From contig NW_006281099.1 of the NCBI RefSeq assembly GCF_000203795.2, forward strand, positions 298,690 through 362,689: 64,000 nt of DNA. Reading direction: 5' to 3'. The notes beneath the pieces were generated by a model. It was not told the origin of the DNA. It did not search any database and was given only the letters and a program-made list of their open reading frames with translations. Of the stretch, positions 1 to 13,290 are shown one piece after another; position 1 is the first letter of the stretch, and every line of letters begins with the position of its first letter. The translations under genes and the position numbers were made by a program. Source of the DNA: Batrachochytrium dendrobatidis JAM81 (Eukaryota > Chytridiomycota > Chytridiomycetes > Rhizophydiales).

Positions 1-2945
1 GCAAAACGGTTTCGGGAAAAGCGTAGTCTAACAATACAAGAGCAAGAAGATCCAACAACGCACCACAAGTCTCGTCAAAACAATCTGCCATATACTCTTC
101 AAGAGTTTGTTCGTTTTTTAAAAGATCCACCTCGTCAAACACAGATGTATTTAAAAGTACAAATAGACACGATAAAAGATGCTGCACACTCTTGCATGAC
201 TGGAGTGTTTTTCTGGAATTTGAGCAGTCAGGACTGATTGAAAATCGAGACACAGTGCCAGCACGGCGTTTTTGAGGAGAACTGGGCACACTTGCTCCAC
301 CAAAAGTAACAAGCTCTGGCATGTAACTCATTAAAGGACTATCAAAGTTGGAACTGTGTTCATCATTTGCGCTGCTTTGGTTTGAATTTATCGCAAGATT
401 CGGAAATGCCAACTCCAAACATTCTGCAACCTTGAGTGGCAATCGCTGAACCAGTGGACGCACCGTAAATACTGTAATTTGAAACCGAAGACTCGGGTCT
501 AGTACATTCAGTGTAAACAAAATTATAATACAGTAAATAGGTTAATAAAAATACTCTGTTAAAAAGAAGCATGTTATTCAATTCAACACATTAAAACGTA
601 ATACCTTTGACAGCAATGGTAAGGAGTGCCTTTACAGCAACAAGTTGATTGGAAAGAATATAATTGCTGTTGAGATATGAGTCAAGAATCTCAATTCCAT
701 TTAATTCTGCAATCTGTTGGCATAATTGATCTAAATGGACATCCAGTTTAGTTGCATTCGTACATAAAAGATACAGCATACATTCATGCAGTTTGACACA
801 TACTTGAAAGTGTAGCAGCATTTAGCATCAATGCCGCGCCTGCATACTGGATTTCGGAATCTGTTGAATGGCAAAAGCTAATAATCAAATCAACCATTTT
901 AGAATTTGCCAACCGGGTCTGATTTGACGCTATTCAGCAAAACATACGAGTACAAAATGGTTAGAGTATCTCTTGTCCGTAACCGTGTAAATAACTGGAA
1001 AAGGCAAGGCGAGTCTACCATTTCCACAAAGATACACTAGCATATCGGCAATATACAGCAAAACGTGATGAGGAGCAGCTTTGGCTGCATGGGTTAGTGT
1101 ATCCAGTCCCCCACAATCAAGAAAAGTCTTGTGAATCTCCGCTATTATTTTTAAATAGAATAACAATAAAACAGAATAATCAGTTATGCAAGTTGGTGGA
1201 TCATAAAATATAGACATTTTGGCAAACTCACACTTGCTTGTCAACTCATGCATGACAGCCTGAAATAGAAAATACAACAATCAAATCATTAGTGCTACAC
1301 ATGGTAGTCATCATTCACATACAATACTTTTACCATTGCCCAATACTGTGCTTCTGAATCTTTGGACTCAAGTGCTGCAATCATTGGAGGAAGAAGCTTT
1401 GCACGGACTAAATCCCGCTGAAACTTGACTGGAGCATTTTTAATCAAAACCAACATGCATATCAGCGTTTGTAAAAAATACACAAAATAAGCTTTGACAA
1501 GGCCAGTCAACTCAACATACTGTTTTCGGAACAAAGACACTTGATGATTCTAAGAGTAATGCGCGCAATCACAGTCTCGTTATTTGCCAAGCACATTGAA
1601 AAGGTCTTGAACAAACCATTTATTGCTAGAATGCGATCTTTAGCAATATCTGAAATTCATAAAATGTGTTTAATTCAATTGCCTGTTGATTGAAAACCAC
1701 AAAACAGTTTACACTATTACTACCTTTTACAGCAAACTCGTGAAGTAGAAAAACAGCCCAGGAAACAAGTTCAACATCATCTGTGAAAAATATTAGTAGT
1801 GATGCCATGCATCTAATTTCTTGGTTCAAACCATACAGCAAAGCTTACCATGTCTAAGACACGCTGCAATGATATGGATCATTTTCATTTCAATAAGTAT
1901 TGAAAGTTGTGCAGGAGCCTCTATTGATAGTAAAATGTTGGAATCTGATTCAATGCAACATGTAATGGAGTAAATTTGATCACGTTCAAAACCTTTCAAT
2001 TGAATACAGACCTTCAGCAGGAAGACTTGATACAAGGCGAACAAGTGAGTGCAAGCATAATTTTTGCATACTCGTATTTCCGAAAATCAATCTCGCAACT
2101 CGAGCAAGAAGCTCGATAACGTTGTGCTTTACCATAATAAAATGCATATCTTCACTGATGGATATCTGATGAAGAAGCAGCAATGCCCAGTATTTCAAAT
2201 CGCTATTTAGTTTTGGAGTAGCTGAAAGAAAATGAGTCAAAGGCCCTAACACTCCATACTGTACAATCTTGTGCTTGCTTCGCTCTATTTAAAAATTTGT
2301 ATGAATATCCCAATTCAAGAAAATTATCCTAAACAAGAATCATATATACTCTTACCATCATTTGTAATAAGCGAAAAAATGGCACTGATGGCGTATCGCC
2401 TAGTGTCGTCATTGGTTTGGAAATTAAGAGATCGGACCAATATTTTAAGAGCCTTCATGCGAATAAGAACTGGACGGTTTTCCTCTAAATAATTGAAATC
2501 ATGTGGCATTAATTGCTACAACTTCCTAGACAATCTGAATACAACAAATCTAAAATAGACTGTGAATCAGAAACCTACCATCTTGTGCAAGTTGCTGTAC
2601 TGCATGAATGCCCATTCGAAGCATAATGGGATCATGTTGAAGAGTACAAGCTTTAAGAATATAAGGCAAGTGCTCTCCTGATTTCAGTAGTTTAATAGTA
2701 AAGACTAAAGTGAGCCAGCACGATCTGCAAGAAACAGCAGATATTTACTCGATACAATGAATTACCTGACATGGCTCTGTCCAATAAGATTTGAGATGCA
2801 CTATAAATTATATTGAATTCAGCAGCTGTAATACTTGCTGAACTACATTGATTCAACAGGCTATACATTGAGCAATGCAAGCACACCTATCTTGAAGTAA
2901 CAGATTTCCAGATCGACTCAACTCGGCTAGCGCTTCGAGACTTAG
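1..2945 (-). CDS. Armadillo-repeat protein, C-terminus beyond window edge
   Basis: Multi-exon gene read on the minus strand, N-terminus near 2.9 kb and C-terminal part leaving the window at base 1. Translated exons (about 2945-2888, 2820-2765, 2700-2585, 2480-2350, 2245-2000, then smaller exons down to base 1) give helical armadillo/HEAT-type repeats. Recurrent signatures are DLKYWALLLLHQISISED, VELVSWAVFLLHEFAVKG and SKDSEAQYWAMV, each the second helix of a repeat. The last exon in view (about 506-1) is more polar and Ser-rich, then a helical tail containing TLEEYMADCFDETC. Armadillo proteins are usually protein-binding scaffolds; no catalytic motif is visible and the subfamily is not recognised. 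The exact start codon is not settled: the first clear exon opens behind an AG at about 2950, so a 5' exon probably lies between 2950 and 3240. Confidence 0.7.
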
Positions 2946-3517
2946 TGCTAATAGTTCAAACAAGCAAAATCAATGACCGTCCAATCCACAAGAGGTTGGA
3001 ATATGCAATGCATTCAAGCTTCATGTCAAGTCCACAGTGATTGGTATGACGAAACAAGTCATTCCATCAACAACTTTACAACAATGACCACGCTCATATG
3101 CCAGACTAATGGACTGGACTGCAAACTAAATCCCCGATTCATAATACTAAATCCCAGACTTGATGGTTCACTCACTGTCCTCTGGTTTAGAAGAAATGCG
3201 TTTTTTTGATTCAGAAGAATGGCTGATAAAAGTAGCTTCTTGAAAGCTAGTCCAGATAGTATAGACTGTCAGCGTCAAGGCCAATCCAGTGGTGAATGCT
3301 AGCACATTCTGCTCGATTTGACTCATGCAAACTATTCAAGTTTTGGGTCGAGTCGTGCGCGACTTGAAGGTGGTTTTATGATTCAAGAGAATCCAACAGT
3401 CTCGTAACTCGATTGATATGTTTTTACAAATCGATTGATTCAAGAGCGACAACTGCTTCACCTGAGGACCAACCATGTGTTCTGTGCATGCACGTCAACT
3501 TTGGAATTAAACTAAAA
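2946..3517. other. Intergenic region between divergent genes
   Basis: Separates the armadillo gene (minus) from the LRRC71-like gene (plus). It probably holds both promoters and an unassigned 5' exon of the armadillo gene. A 78-codon reading frame at 2973-3209 has no recognisable similarity and no splice or start context that supports it. No repeat or RNA gene was recognised. Confidence 0.4.
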
Positions 3518-6200
3518 ATGTCGGAAGAAATAAATAACGAAGGTGTAGTTGACTAGAAACTTGATTTGAATAACTGTTTCCATTGGGAAATGCATGTGTC
3601 GTGTAGCCACATATATCTATTTCATTCTGTACATTCTATCGTATCCAGTTACTGCTGGCATTTCATTATCAACAGTATTGGACCAATACAATGCGTATCC
3701 ACTTGAATTCAAAAATAAACCATCCAGCTAAATACGTGCATTTTAATTTGCAATAAAATAGTGCAGCAGGACTTGACTGGTAATTTCGAGCAAGACTATA
3801 CAGAGACATGCCGTCGTTTGGGTATCAAACCATTCAATGTATTGAAATTCGGTCTACCATTGCCTCCACTTCCATATTACTCGCCTCAAAATGTGGATAC
3901 GACAAATGTGTCAGTTGCTGATGATATGCGCCGTTCCAAGCTAGATCTGACTGGAGATTCCAACTTGCTAGGAAAATACGGTGGTCGTGCGTCTCAAGAT
4001 AGTCAAGCTGTATCTGCTGAAGATCATTATGTCGAGGCTACTCCAAACATAAAGTCGAATCCACCAGGCGGAATCCACTCAGATGAAGGTAACCATGTCA
4101 GCGCTACAACCCTCATTTCGCTACCTGCACGCAGTACAACACATGCACCAAAATCGCATTCGGAAAAGACTAAACGCAGCATGCCAGATTTAAGCACGAG
4201 CACTACAAAACTACGCCATTCACGAATCTTTTCAATTCCAAATATCAATTATCAGTCACGATTTAAATTTTCCCCTACAATCGATGTTGAATCCAACGAG
4301 TATGAATATGAAGAAGAGGTGTACAAGATTGAAGTGCGAGGATGGAAAGTCTCCATACCAACCATGGAAGCTATTAATCTGGCCATTACGGCATGTTCCA
4401 CGATCACTCATCTAAAGTAAGTACAGCACTGGAAAATATGCCATTTCAGGAAATTGCATCGTGCATGATGCTTTAGCCCATACACTTTTTCAAGTGTGTT
4501 GCTGAATTGGATATCTCGACTAATGAAGCGCTTGAATGCAGTTTCTGGAATTGCGGATTGACAGAGTCGCATGCTAATCTATTGGCGACAGCCATTCCAA
4601 CCGTCAATATCCGCACGCTCGCTCTTGACCAGAACCCAAGTATACCAGAATCATTTTACTCGAGTTTTCTTGGTGACGACTCAATGCTAAAATCACTGTC
4701 ACTTCGAGGAAATGGGATTTCGGATATTGGTGTCAAATCATTTTCTGCAGCATTAAAAGTAAATCGATCCTTGTCTAATCTCAATCTGTGGGACAATCGT
4801 ATTACAAAAGACGGCGCGGAAATACTGGCCGAGGTGAGTGGAACTTTGCAATAGATTTGGATGAATTCATGTCTAGTTTAATGGGCCAAATATCTCTAGC
4901 TTTAATCCTTTTGTGAATTTGAAAATAATACACTAGTCCCTTCGGTTTGGCTGCAATTTACAGGTTCTTTCGCTTGGAAAGAATACAATTGGAGATGAGG
5001 GTGCTGCTTCGTTTGCCAAGGTATATAACGCTGCAATCAATTGTTGTCTGATTAAAAGTATATATGCAAATGTAACGGAATGTAAATTATATCTAGTGCC
5101 TTTCAAACTATTTATTGACCCAAGAAGAATTGCAAAATCGACGCAAACAGCTTGCCGAAATGGATCGATTGCGACATGATATGGAAGATGTAGGTGTATA
5201 TCAGTTTACTTGATATTTACATTCAGCATTCAAATACCTGCAATAATCATGCATCATTCATTGGAATACTATCATTTCTACTGCATTTTTAGGATACTGC
5301 ATCTAAAAAAAAGAATCGAGCAGGCAGAGGCGCTTCGGCAAAACCATTGTACGTGTATATCTGTTTTAAAGCTTGCTCATTCAGAACTAAATGATACTAC
5401 TCAATTTTTATTCATACCGATAGTGATGACAAGAAAGACGATAAGGGGAAAGCTAAACCCAAGCCACTTTCCAAAAAAGGACTGGATGTTGTTGCTACAC
5501 AAAGACCCATCAAAACCCCAGATGACAAGAACAAAAAAATGGTTTCAAATGGAACAGACGATAGAAAGGGAAAGGACAAGAAATGCGCTTTACCAACAAA
5601 AGTCGGAAAAAAGGTTAAATTGGAAGATACAAAGGAAGATATGGACGAAGTAGGTGGCTTCTATACTCAAGACACCAGTCTTTTATATTCAAGTATTGGC
5701 CAACTGAATCTAATATCACAATCATGTCGCTTTAATTTTTAGAACATGGAGTCTGCTAGCAGTGTTGAGCCAATGTTTGAATTTAACGGACAATGGTATC
5801 TTTTGGGAAATCGAACCCTAAACAGCCTGAATCTCTCTCATAATGGCATTGGGATGTTGGGACTCAAAGCGCTCAGTGACGCAATTATTGAACAAGAAAC
5901 CACCAACGATCAGTCCCCAGATGGCTTACTCGGTGTATTTCGACTCAATTTACAGGTAATCGTATTAAACTATTATAATAATCTTGATACTTGGAAATCG
6001 ATTTTAACATTATTTTTTAGTATAATTCAATTGATGCAGAGTCTGTACAGTACCAGCAACTGGTATCACTTTTGAACACACGGAACCCATTTTTTGAAAT
6101 AGCCGATTCTGAAGTAGTGCAAGACGGAGCCATAAGTGAGCAAAATGAGATTGCACAAAGTGACAATGGCAGTCTTCCTGATGACACTACTCAGCAATAA
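3518..6200 (+). CDS. Leucine-rich repeat protein, LRRC71-like
   Basis: Ordered domains fit LRRC71, a leucine-rich-repeat protein of ciliated organisms. A Ser/Thr-rich N-terminal region (exon from 3761) is followed by ribonuclease-inhibitor-type LRRs containing LWNCGLTESHANLLATAI, SLRGNGISDIGVKSFSAAL and NLWDNRITKDGAEIL. Next come LGKNTIGDEGAASFAKCL and the linker YLLTQEELQNRRKQLAEMD, then a Lys-rich charged segment (about 5300-5650) and a final LRR after YLLGNRTLNSLNLSHNGIG. The protein ends at TAA 6198-6200. A likely first exon is 3518-3542 (MSEEINNE), joined by an intron ending in AG at 3759-3760; the frame then continues VQQDLTG. Probably a structural or adaptor protein of the zoospore flagellum. 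The family match rests on domain order and motif similarity. Confidence 0.72.
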
Positions 6201-6617
6201 ATGAATTAAAATATATGCAACGCAAACACATTGTAAACTCTGGAGCTAGTTGGCAGAATGCTTTCATGTCGCTATTTTAGTGCAACCATACAAAGCATTG
6301 GAAATCGATAAGCATACACGACAGCATATCTTTTATTACTAACAAACCAAAATATTAGCATGTCTAGGTATTCAAAAGTTTGAAATGATCAAGTAGTTCA
6401 AATTCATAGTTTGGCTCCACCAGGAGATTCATTCAACGCAACATTCGTGACCATCCCAGAGCAAAGATGTAGTATTTTCGCGCTCAGTGGTAGAATACAA
6501 GTGTACGTTTCATGACTGCCAAGGTATGTTAAGCTCTGGAGTATATCCTAAAAGCTGGAGAAAATGAGATTTATAGTCAACAGAGAGCCCAGCGATTTTG
6601 CTTACTATGGGAGCCAA
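6201..6617. other. Convergent 3' intergenic region
   Basis: 417 bp between the stop codons of the LRRC71-like gene and the dynactin-p22-like gene. AT-rich; expected to hold both 3' UTRs. No ORF, repeat or RNA gene recognised. Confidence 0.5.
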
Positions 6618-7464
6618 TCAATTAGCTACTGACAACTTTTGCTCGAGCTCTGCCAAAATATAGTGATATTGCAAAAACAGCTGAGACACGGCCATATTCT
6701 ATTTTGAATAAACTGGTTAGTATGGATTACAAAAACACTGTTGTATATCATATTTGTTACTTGCAAATTCGTTATATTCTGCCAATACAGTAGTGAACTG
6801 GTTGTGCATTCGAGTAATTCGATCGACATCTTGATTCAGATCTGATTCAACAGCCGATAGCTGAGGTTGTAGCCTGGGCAGTTCTAATCATTGGATATAT
6901 AGTTGATGAAATGGATTGATGGTACAGATTGGCAGCTGTGGTTATATCTACAAATGACTGTCGCCTTGGTTTAAAATATAAAACATTTACTTACCACTTA
7001 GTGAAGGTATATCAATCAAGTTTTTAAGACTGTCGATTGCACTGAGATGATCTGCCATTTCAGTAAGATCGGCATCAGCAGCCAATACCATTTCTTTCAA
7101 AGTCGAATTTGATATATTTCGAGGCAATGTTCCAGGCATCAGCTGTCGAGTAGTGAACAGCGGCTCCATAGAATCATCTAGCAATAGTATTACATTAAAA
7201 TGCTTTACCACTAGTGGTGCATGAAAATACCCAGATACACATACATAGCTGGATAAATGAAGCAAGAGAGAGTTGTTTCTGTAGTTCCTTTTTCAGGTTG
7301 CTCTGAGCATCCTTCAATCCGCCAACAATGGTTGCTGATGGGTTGTCTGCTGGCACTCGGACACTGGCATCTAGTGTGGTTGGAGACACAATGAGTTCCA
7401 ATATATTCAGTCGATCACTGATACTATCTATAAGTGTGTTGATGCTATCTGTTGATTCCGTCAT
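6618..7464 (-). CDS. Probable dynactin subunit 3 (p22/p24)
   Basis: Four exons encode a helical protein of about 200 residues, close to the size of dynactin p22. It starts MTESTDSINTLIDSISDRL at 7464 followed by NILELIV, matching the opening coiled coil of p22 (a short helix with the LExxV pattern). The middle exon contains MEPLFTTRQLMPGTLP and HLSAIDSLKNLIDIPSL. Later segments read LPRLQPQLSAVESDLNQDV and LAELEQKLSVAN before TGA at 6618-6620. In dynactin, p22 sits in the shoulder with p150 and dynamitin and supports dynein-driven transport. A dynein intermediate chain gene lies 6 kb away. The p22 family is poorly conserved, so another small coiled-coil protein is possible. Confidence 0.5.
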
Positions 7465-8163
7465 TCTGATATGGATGCTGTTTGTAATGGCAAGTGTTGA
7501 AAGAAACTTTGGTTGATGATTGTATCCAACAGTCTATATACCATCATGTCTATTCGACTTGATCACTTGGAACGAGTGTCGATATTCATCAGCTCGATAT
7601 ATTCCAGATCTGACTTGACACTTGGTAATCCATGCATTTAAGCTTTCACTCTTGTCAGTTCGCATTTACAATATTTGTAATAATCACCTCGTACAACTGT
7701 ATGACTTGACTGTACTTGCAATCAATTCACAGGCCATCAAAAGTCGATAGTACAGACTGGTATTCAACCATTGTGTGTTGCTTGATAGCGATCAACTCCA
7801 AACATATTGTGTGTTGTGAAAAACTCAAAAAACATCAACGAGTATGTTATGCGTTGCAGAGGTTTATATCAAATCGACATGTTGATGCTATCATGTCAAA
7901 GTTTTGATTAAGCGAGTACAAGAATATTTCAATATCTGGAATGTGCTCAACTAACTTTGCATTGATACACGCTATAGAAAACTAACAATACTGTCACCAT
8001 CGAGATGGGTCAGAACAAAACTTGAGTTTGTTGTAGATTGAATGAGTGATATTGATGCACTGTATGGAATTTTACAGTCAATCGTTGGTCCAATTCAAAA
8101 CTATTTTGACTAAAATCAAAACATTAAAATCGAAATTTGTTTGCCTTTGTTATCACATTCAAA
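7465..8163. other. Divergent promoter region
   Basis: About 700 bp between the start codons of the dynactin-p22-like gene (minus) and the ZC3H3-like gene (plus), so it should carry both promoters. Short reading frames inside (e.g. 7716-7907) show no similarity or splice support. No repeat element recognised. Confidence 0.45.
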
Positions 8164-10768
8164 ATGACCTCGAATGAGGATATTAAACGTCAAATTGCTC
8201 TGCTTTCTGGTAAATGTTTTATAATTACATATGCTCTCAAGTATATGTATATTTAGATTGCCTTGATTCATATTAGCTGGCATGGCCAGACAGTGTTGGG
8301 CTTGAGCTGCTCAGTTTTCCCTTTACACATTATTATTTATCAATAGCACATCTTAATGCGATGCAAGTTCATTAATTATATATTCAATTACTATTGAACA
8401 GGAGCAATACAAATTCATAAAGAACAGCTCTCATTACATTCAAAACCTAGCCATCAACACCAGAAACCATTCCAGAAAAGAAACACCACTTGGGTTCGAG
8501 ATAAGAAAGCATCTTGTTTGCCAGCCTCGTCGAATCAGCAGCAATCCTATTCTTTTGTCAAAACGACTCCGTATGCAATGAGCGCTACTTCTAAACCTAC
8601 AGGTTTTGTACAATCACAACATCAAAAACTCGTCAACCTTCGAGTCATCCCGGATCAATCTATAGCTCAGACCTCAAGTAATATCACACTACAATCTGGT
8701 CAATTCTCTCAAGACAATACAAATACAGACGTTGGATTGGACCAACCATCAACAACTTGCTACACTCGACACAACAATTCACTCATTCGTTTGGATCATG
8801 CACAATCTTTTAAAAATAGTATGTGGCTGATTAGAGTTTTAACCATCATGTGTTGATTTCGTCTTTGTGGCAGTTGATGTTGAATTCAAGTGTTTATTTT
8901 TTGGGCTGGGTATATTTCTGCGACACTTCAATAGACTCTGTAAATTACTCCAAACGAAAGTTGGCCGATACGAGTTTTAATCCAAGGTATTTGACATGGA
9001 TTGGTTGTACTGATAAACTGGCTTGATTTAGGTTACGTTATTTATTTGACGCAATACCATTTTTTGTTTAACCAATGCAATCTATTTCAAACGATATGTA
9101 TAGGAAAGCACCAAGTATGAGTAAAAACAAGAAACTTCTTGTAAGGGATGGCATGCTATATCGCTCAAATAGTCGCACATTAATCTCTGCTGCTTTACTT
9201 ACGAGCGACAGCAAATCGGATGGCTCTATTCATAGCGATTGGAAGCGTAATACAACAAACATGTCTTATAGCAATCCTGTCGGCAATGCGTATGAAAACA
9301 ATAGACATTCATATATCAAACCTAATGGATTTGGGCTTCATAAATCAAAAACTCTGAGAAGAGTAAATATCAATGGCACAGAATTTATGACTGACCTTTC
9401 TGGACGCAAATTGATTCGTACCACAGGTATATCTTTGAATTTGTAAATGTGTGCCAAGTTTTGTGTATTTATATATTGTCTACAGTGTACTTGATTTGCA
9501 ATATTGCATATATTTATTTCATAACTTGCGGATTTTTTACCATGATTTTCTAAACCATCTTGTTGGGTAGATGCTAATCAAGGCAGTATTAAATCAACAC
9601 CAAGGAATGTATTGGTCAATGGTGTTCAGTTTGTACGCAGCAAACGAGGAAACTTGATTTTGGCAAAGACTATACAAAAGACCCGACAAGCATCGGGTGC
9701 ATTATCTCTACAAAATAGAGTTTCCAGGCAAGTGTTTTGCTAGTATTCTTGTTTATTTTCAAACCTACACTTTGAGTGTTTACCTTTTGGATAAATTTGT
9801 CGGTAGTATAGTAACTTTATCATTTATTAGATCTAGTAAATTCAAATGGGAAAAGACACGTTGGAATTCTGCAAAAAAGAAGGGATATTGCCAGTTTTAT
9901 CGATATGGTTCGTATATATATATTTAGTTTAATTTGTATCATCATAACTATAGTTATCATTTTGTAGATGGCGATTTCTACTGACCATCAATGACTAAAT
10001 CCATTGGTACCAAAACACACTGATTTTACACTGGTTTGCATCTCATCAGGACGATGTGATAAAGGCGATGCATGTAGATTCATTCATGATCGTCGGCGAA
10101 TAGCACTATGCTTTTCATTTCTTAAAACAAAGACCTGCAATGACATGCCAGACTGCAAACTGTCGCACGAACCTACAGATGCCACAACTCCCTTTTGTGT
10201 TCATTTTGAACGTGGAAGATGTTCTAATGAAGACTGCCATTATTTGCATGTCAAACTATCCCCTGGAGCTCATGTATGTGCAGACTTTGCCAAGCAAGGC
10301 TATTGTGAAAAAGGCAGTATGTGTTTGCAACGTCATATCTTTTTATGTCCTGATTACGAAAAAAATGGTGAGTGTCCACTTGGAGAAAAGTGTCGTCTTC
10401 CGCATCGGTCAAAAACCAAACCGACCCGGCCAGTTTCGTATAATGATGCTTCTCGCAATGGATCGAGTGCATTGCTCACTGAAGAGGATACAGATGAGGA
10501 GCTGCAACTACCACCTCGACCTGATTTTCGACAGCTACAGTTGGACATTCAAGATGTTTCATTTAACTCTAGAAATCATGACGAAAAGGAAAGTATGGAT
10601 GATGAGGTAATGAAGGACGATGATTTTGACTCTGATGTTGACGATGATTCTGGTGAAAGTGATACCTTTGAATCTATAAGCAATCGACAGGATATCTACA
10701 CTGTAGATATCTTATCAGATGAGGACTCGAGTCGTTATAGTATTGATCATGATGATGTTGATGATTAA
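8164..10768 (+). CDS. CCCH zinc-finger protein, ZC3H3/Red5 family
   Basis: Nuclear RNA-surveillance and polyadenylation factor of the ZC3H3 (animal) / Red5 (fission yeast) family. The first exon MTSNEDIKRQIALLSG is the short N-terminal helix typical of ZC3H3. Basic, Ser-rich exons follow, with two motifs of the form RRVNINGTEFM and RNVLVNGVQFVRS. The C-terminal half (exons to 9905 and from 10034) carries five tandem CCCH fingers: CQFYRYGRCDKGDACRFIH (split by an intron), CFSFLKTKTCNDMPDCKLSH, CVHFERGRCSNEDCHYLH, CADFAKQGYCEKGSMCLQRH and CPDYEKNGECPLGEKCRLPH. Five closely spaced fingers with the final CPDY...CP.G..C...H pattern are diagnostic. A very acidic tail ends at TAA 10768. Red5 works with the MTREC/exosome pathway; an exosome subunit (Rrp40) is also in this window but is unlinked. 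Confidence 0.88.
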
Positions 10769-10975
10769 AGTGTGATATATAAACCTGTGTGCGTCAGTAT
10801 CTTGATAAATTCAAGGCTTGATCATTCATCTCAACGAGTTTGAGCACGATAATGCTCAGAATTGTCTAAGCCTAAAAACCTGCAACGCAAATAAAAGTTT
10901 ATTGAATATGCAAGATGAATGGCATTATTGTAATAATAAATTTATTCCTAAAACCAGTCTTGATGCATTGCAACA

Positions 10976-12502
10976 TTACGAGCTTGTGACATTTACTGTA
11001 GTCACTACATTGAATTTTTGATCACACCATGGCAGTCCGGGAAGGCAATTAAAATACTTGCACCATGTACAGTTATTGCTTCCATCGTAAAACGATTTGG
11101 TCATGACAACAAAAAAGACAATCAGCGCAGGCAAAGCAGCTACCATTAATGCAAACTTGCGTCTTTTATCCCATTTCCCAAAATAAATCTTGGGCATAAA
11201 TAAAATTCCCAGACATATTCCAGTAATGAACCCGCCCACGTGCGCCAAATTATCAATGTACGGCAGCATACCAAGGAGAAGGGAAAATATAATATTGCCA
11301 ACCATTTTTAACAGTTCGATCCAGGGACGTTTAATTAAACTCCAGTTTTGAATGAGATCTAATAACAGACAAGCCACCATGCCTAATACCAAAAAAGGTT
11401 ATACAAGATAGGATTCCACAGTTTTGTAAATAGATTCATCACATCTGATGGCTTACCATACAAAGATCCAGATGCACCGACACTTGGAACCCGAACATCG
11501 CTTAAACTAGCGCCAAATACAAAACCGCCAACACCGGATCCAATATAAATCAAAGCCATTCGCCACCAACCCATATCTTTTTCCAGCTGCAAGCCAGTCT
11601 GTAACTGAAACGACATGTTAAACAAGATATGTACAATTCCACCATGGAGCATAATAGGAACAAAAAAACGAAACCACTGATCGGGATGACCAGATGGAAA
11701 TCCGCCCCATTGGCATAGGTCTAATAAAGTACAGTATGTATTATTGTTGATCGAGCCGTAAATTCCTGCGGGACATGCTATTTGGAGATTAGGTGTGTCA
11801 AAGCCAGTTCCTTGCTTCATGCATGGGATGAATCTTGCACCCATGATCATAAGTGTCTATAGATGCCATGTCAAAAAACAATTTCGTTGATCAGCATATC
11901 AAAGAGTAGTTGAATAAAAATGTATCATCAAATGGTTGAAAATAGGTGAATTTAGCGATTCCATTGTCAGCGAGTTGAAGGTGGATAACAATGAAAATAT
12001 TAAAACAAGATTCAATTATTTCTTGAAGACCAGTCAGACTTACACCAGATGTGGGACCAATCATGTAGTTGAATGGATTCGTAGCTATGGGCGACCCAGT
12101 TGTTTTCGCATTCAAAATAAACGACGCGACTACAGCTGCCACTTGACCAATAGTCATCAGCGTAAGAAAGTAGGGATAGTGAGTCTTGAGTTTGGACAAC
12201 TGCTTTCTTACAAATGGGTCGTATAATGCAGGAGGTAGATTCTTTTGATTTGCTCCTCCCTTCTTTTTCCCATCCCGAGCAAGTGTGGCCGATTCTTGCT
12301 CGTCATAAACCTGGCCACTTCTTGACATGACCTGTGTTGGGTTCATGGGGATGGTCGCGCTTAAATCACTTATTGAAGGCTCACGAGAGGCCGGATTAGA
12401 GTAAAAGAGGTAGTCATTGCGGATGTCCAGCTCATAGACTGTTGCGAGTGAACCCTCTGCATGTTCAGTAGTTGATTGCTCGGCTTGTAATCGCTGTGCC
12501 AT
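10976..12502 (-). CDS. Rhomboid-family intramembrane serine protease
   Basis: Three exons: 12502 to about 12045, about 11856-11455, then about 11385-10976. The cytosolic N-terminus is long and polar (about 105 residues). It is followed by a first membrane segment (PYFLTLMTIGQVAAVVASFI), a lumenal loop with several Cys, and the rhomboid core. Signature motifs are HGGIVHILFNMSF (TM2 His and Asn), GSGVGGFVFGASLSD, the catalytic serine in SVGASGSLYG, and the catalytic histidine in NLAHVGGFITGICLG. A seventh hydrophobic segment and a short Cys-containing tail follow. All active-site residues are present, so it should be an active protease of the secretory/Golgi type rather than an iRhom. Convergent with the ZC3H3 gene, 207 bp apart. 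Confidence 0.92.
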
Positions 12503-13290
12503 TCCAGGTTCTTGGTCAGTAATTGAGAATTTTTAAAACAACACTATGGCAATGATTAGCAATAAGCTCTCCGTTCTATTGGATAGGTAAAGCCTGTAGA
12601 AATTCAACCGCCAGTTATATAAGAAACCCAATTCGAGAATTCCGACTTACCCGCTGGTGTTGCAATACAAATAATGACTAGTACAGTAGGTATAAATAAA
12701 GATGTTGGAATTGGTGGAATTTATTTTACTAAGATTTCTCAAACAAACCAGTGACAAACTTATTCAAGGGTGGAAATCGTTCAGCTGTGTCAGCTACTAG
12801 CGTTGAAGCTTGGCTGTCCGCATATCACTTTAGAAAGTATATACTGTACTTTACAATTGGAAGTTACACCAGTTGATTCTGTGACTAGATTATCTAGCTT
12901 ATATGTGGACAAATTAGCTGCCTATTCTACTCAGTAGACTACTTTGGTATCATGAAGCTGTTAAGAGGATGGGTTATTCTAAATAGACATCCTAAAGTCC
13001 TGTAGTAGAACAGAGGATCAGGAAAAGCTGTTTTATAAGTATAGGATTGGCATTCCATAAATACACGACTCGATCGCACTCTACACATGTAGACCATCTT
13101 AAATTAGCTAAATGGCAGTAGCACTCAGGAATACCTTGCAGCCAAATCTACACTCTTATGGTTTGCTCACTATGCAAATCAATATTATAGCTACCGCTTA
13201 ATATACATTTCAGTTTGGCATGGATCAATGAGCGTGATTACATCTTTCAAACCATAGTGGTAGATGATCTTACAGAACTCAGTATCCAAT
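12503..13290. other. Intergenic region upstream of rhomboid gene
   Basis: 788 bp between the rhomboid start and the end of the dynein gene, both on the minus strand. It should contain the rhomboid promoter. No coding exon, RNA gene or family repeat recognised. Confidence 0.45.

Noticed and set aside
3761..3763. GTG as start codon of the LRRC71-like gene
   Set aside because: Eukaryotic nuclear genes rarely start at GTG. The position follows an AG acceptor and fits splicing from a short ATG exon at 3518.
12503..13290. Possible transposon remnant upstream of the rhomboid gene
   Set aside because: No terminal repeats and no coding remains could be recognised.
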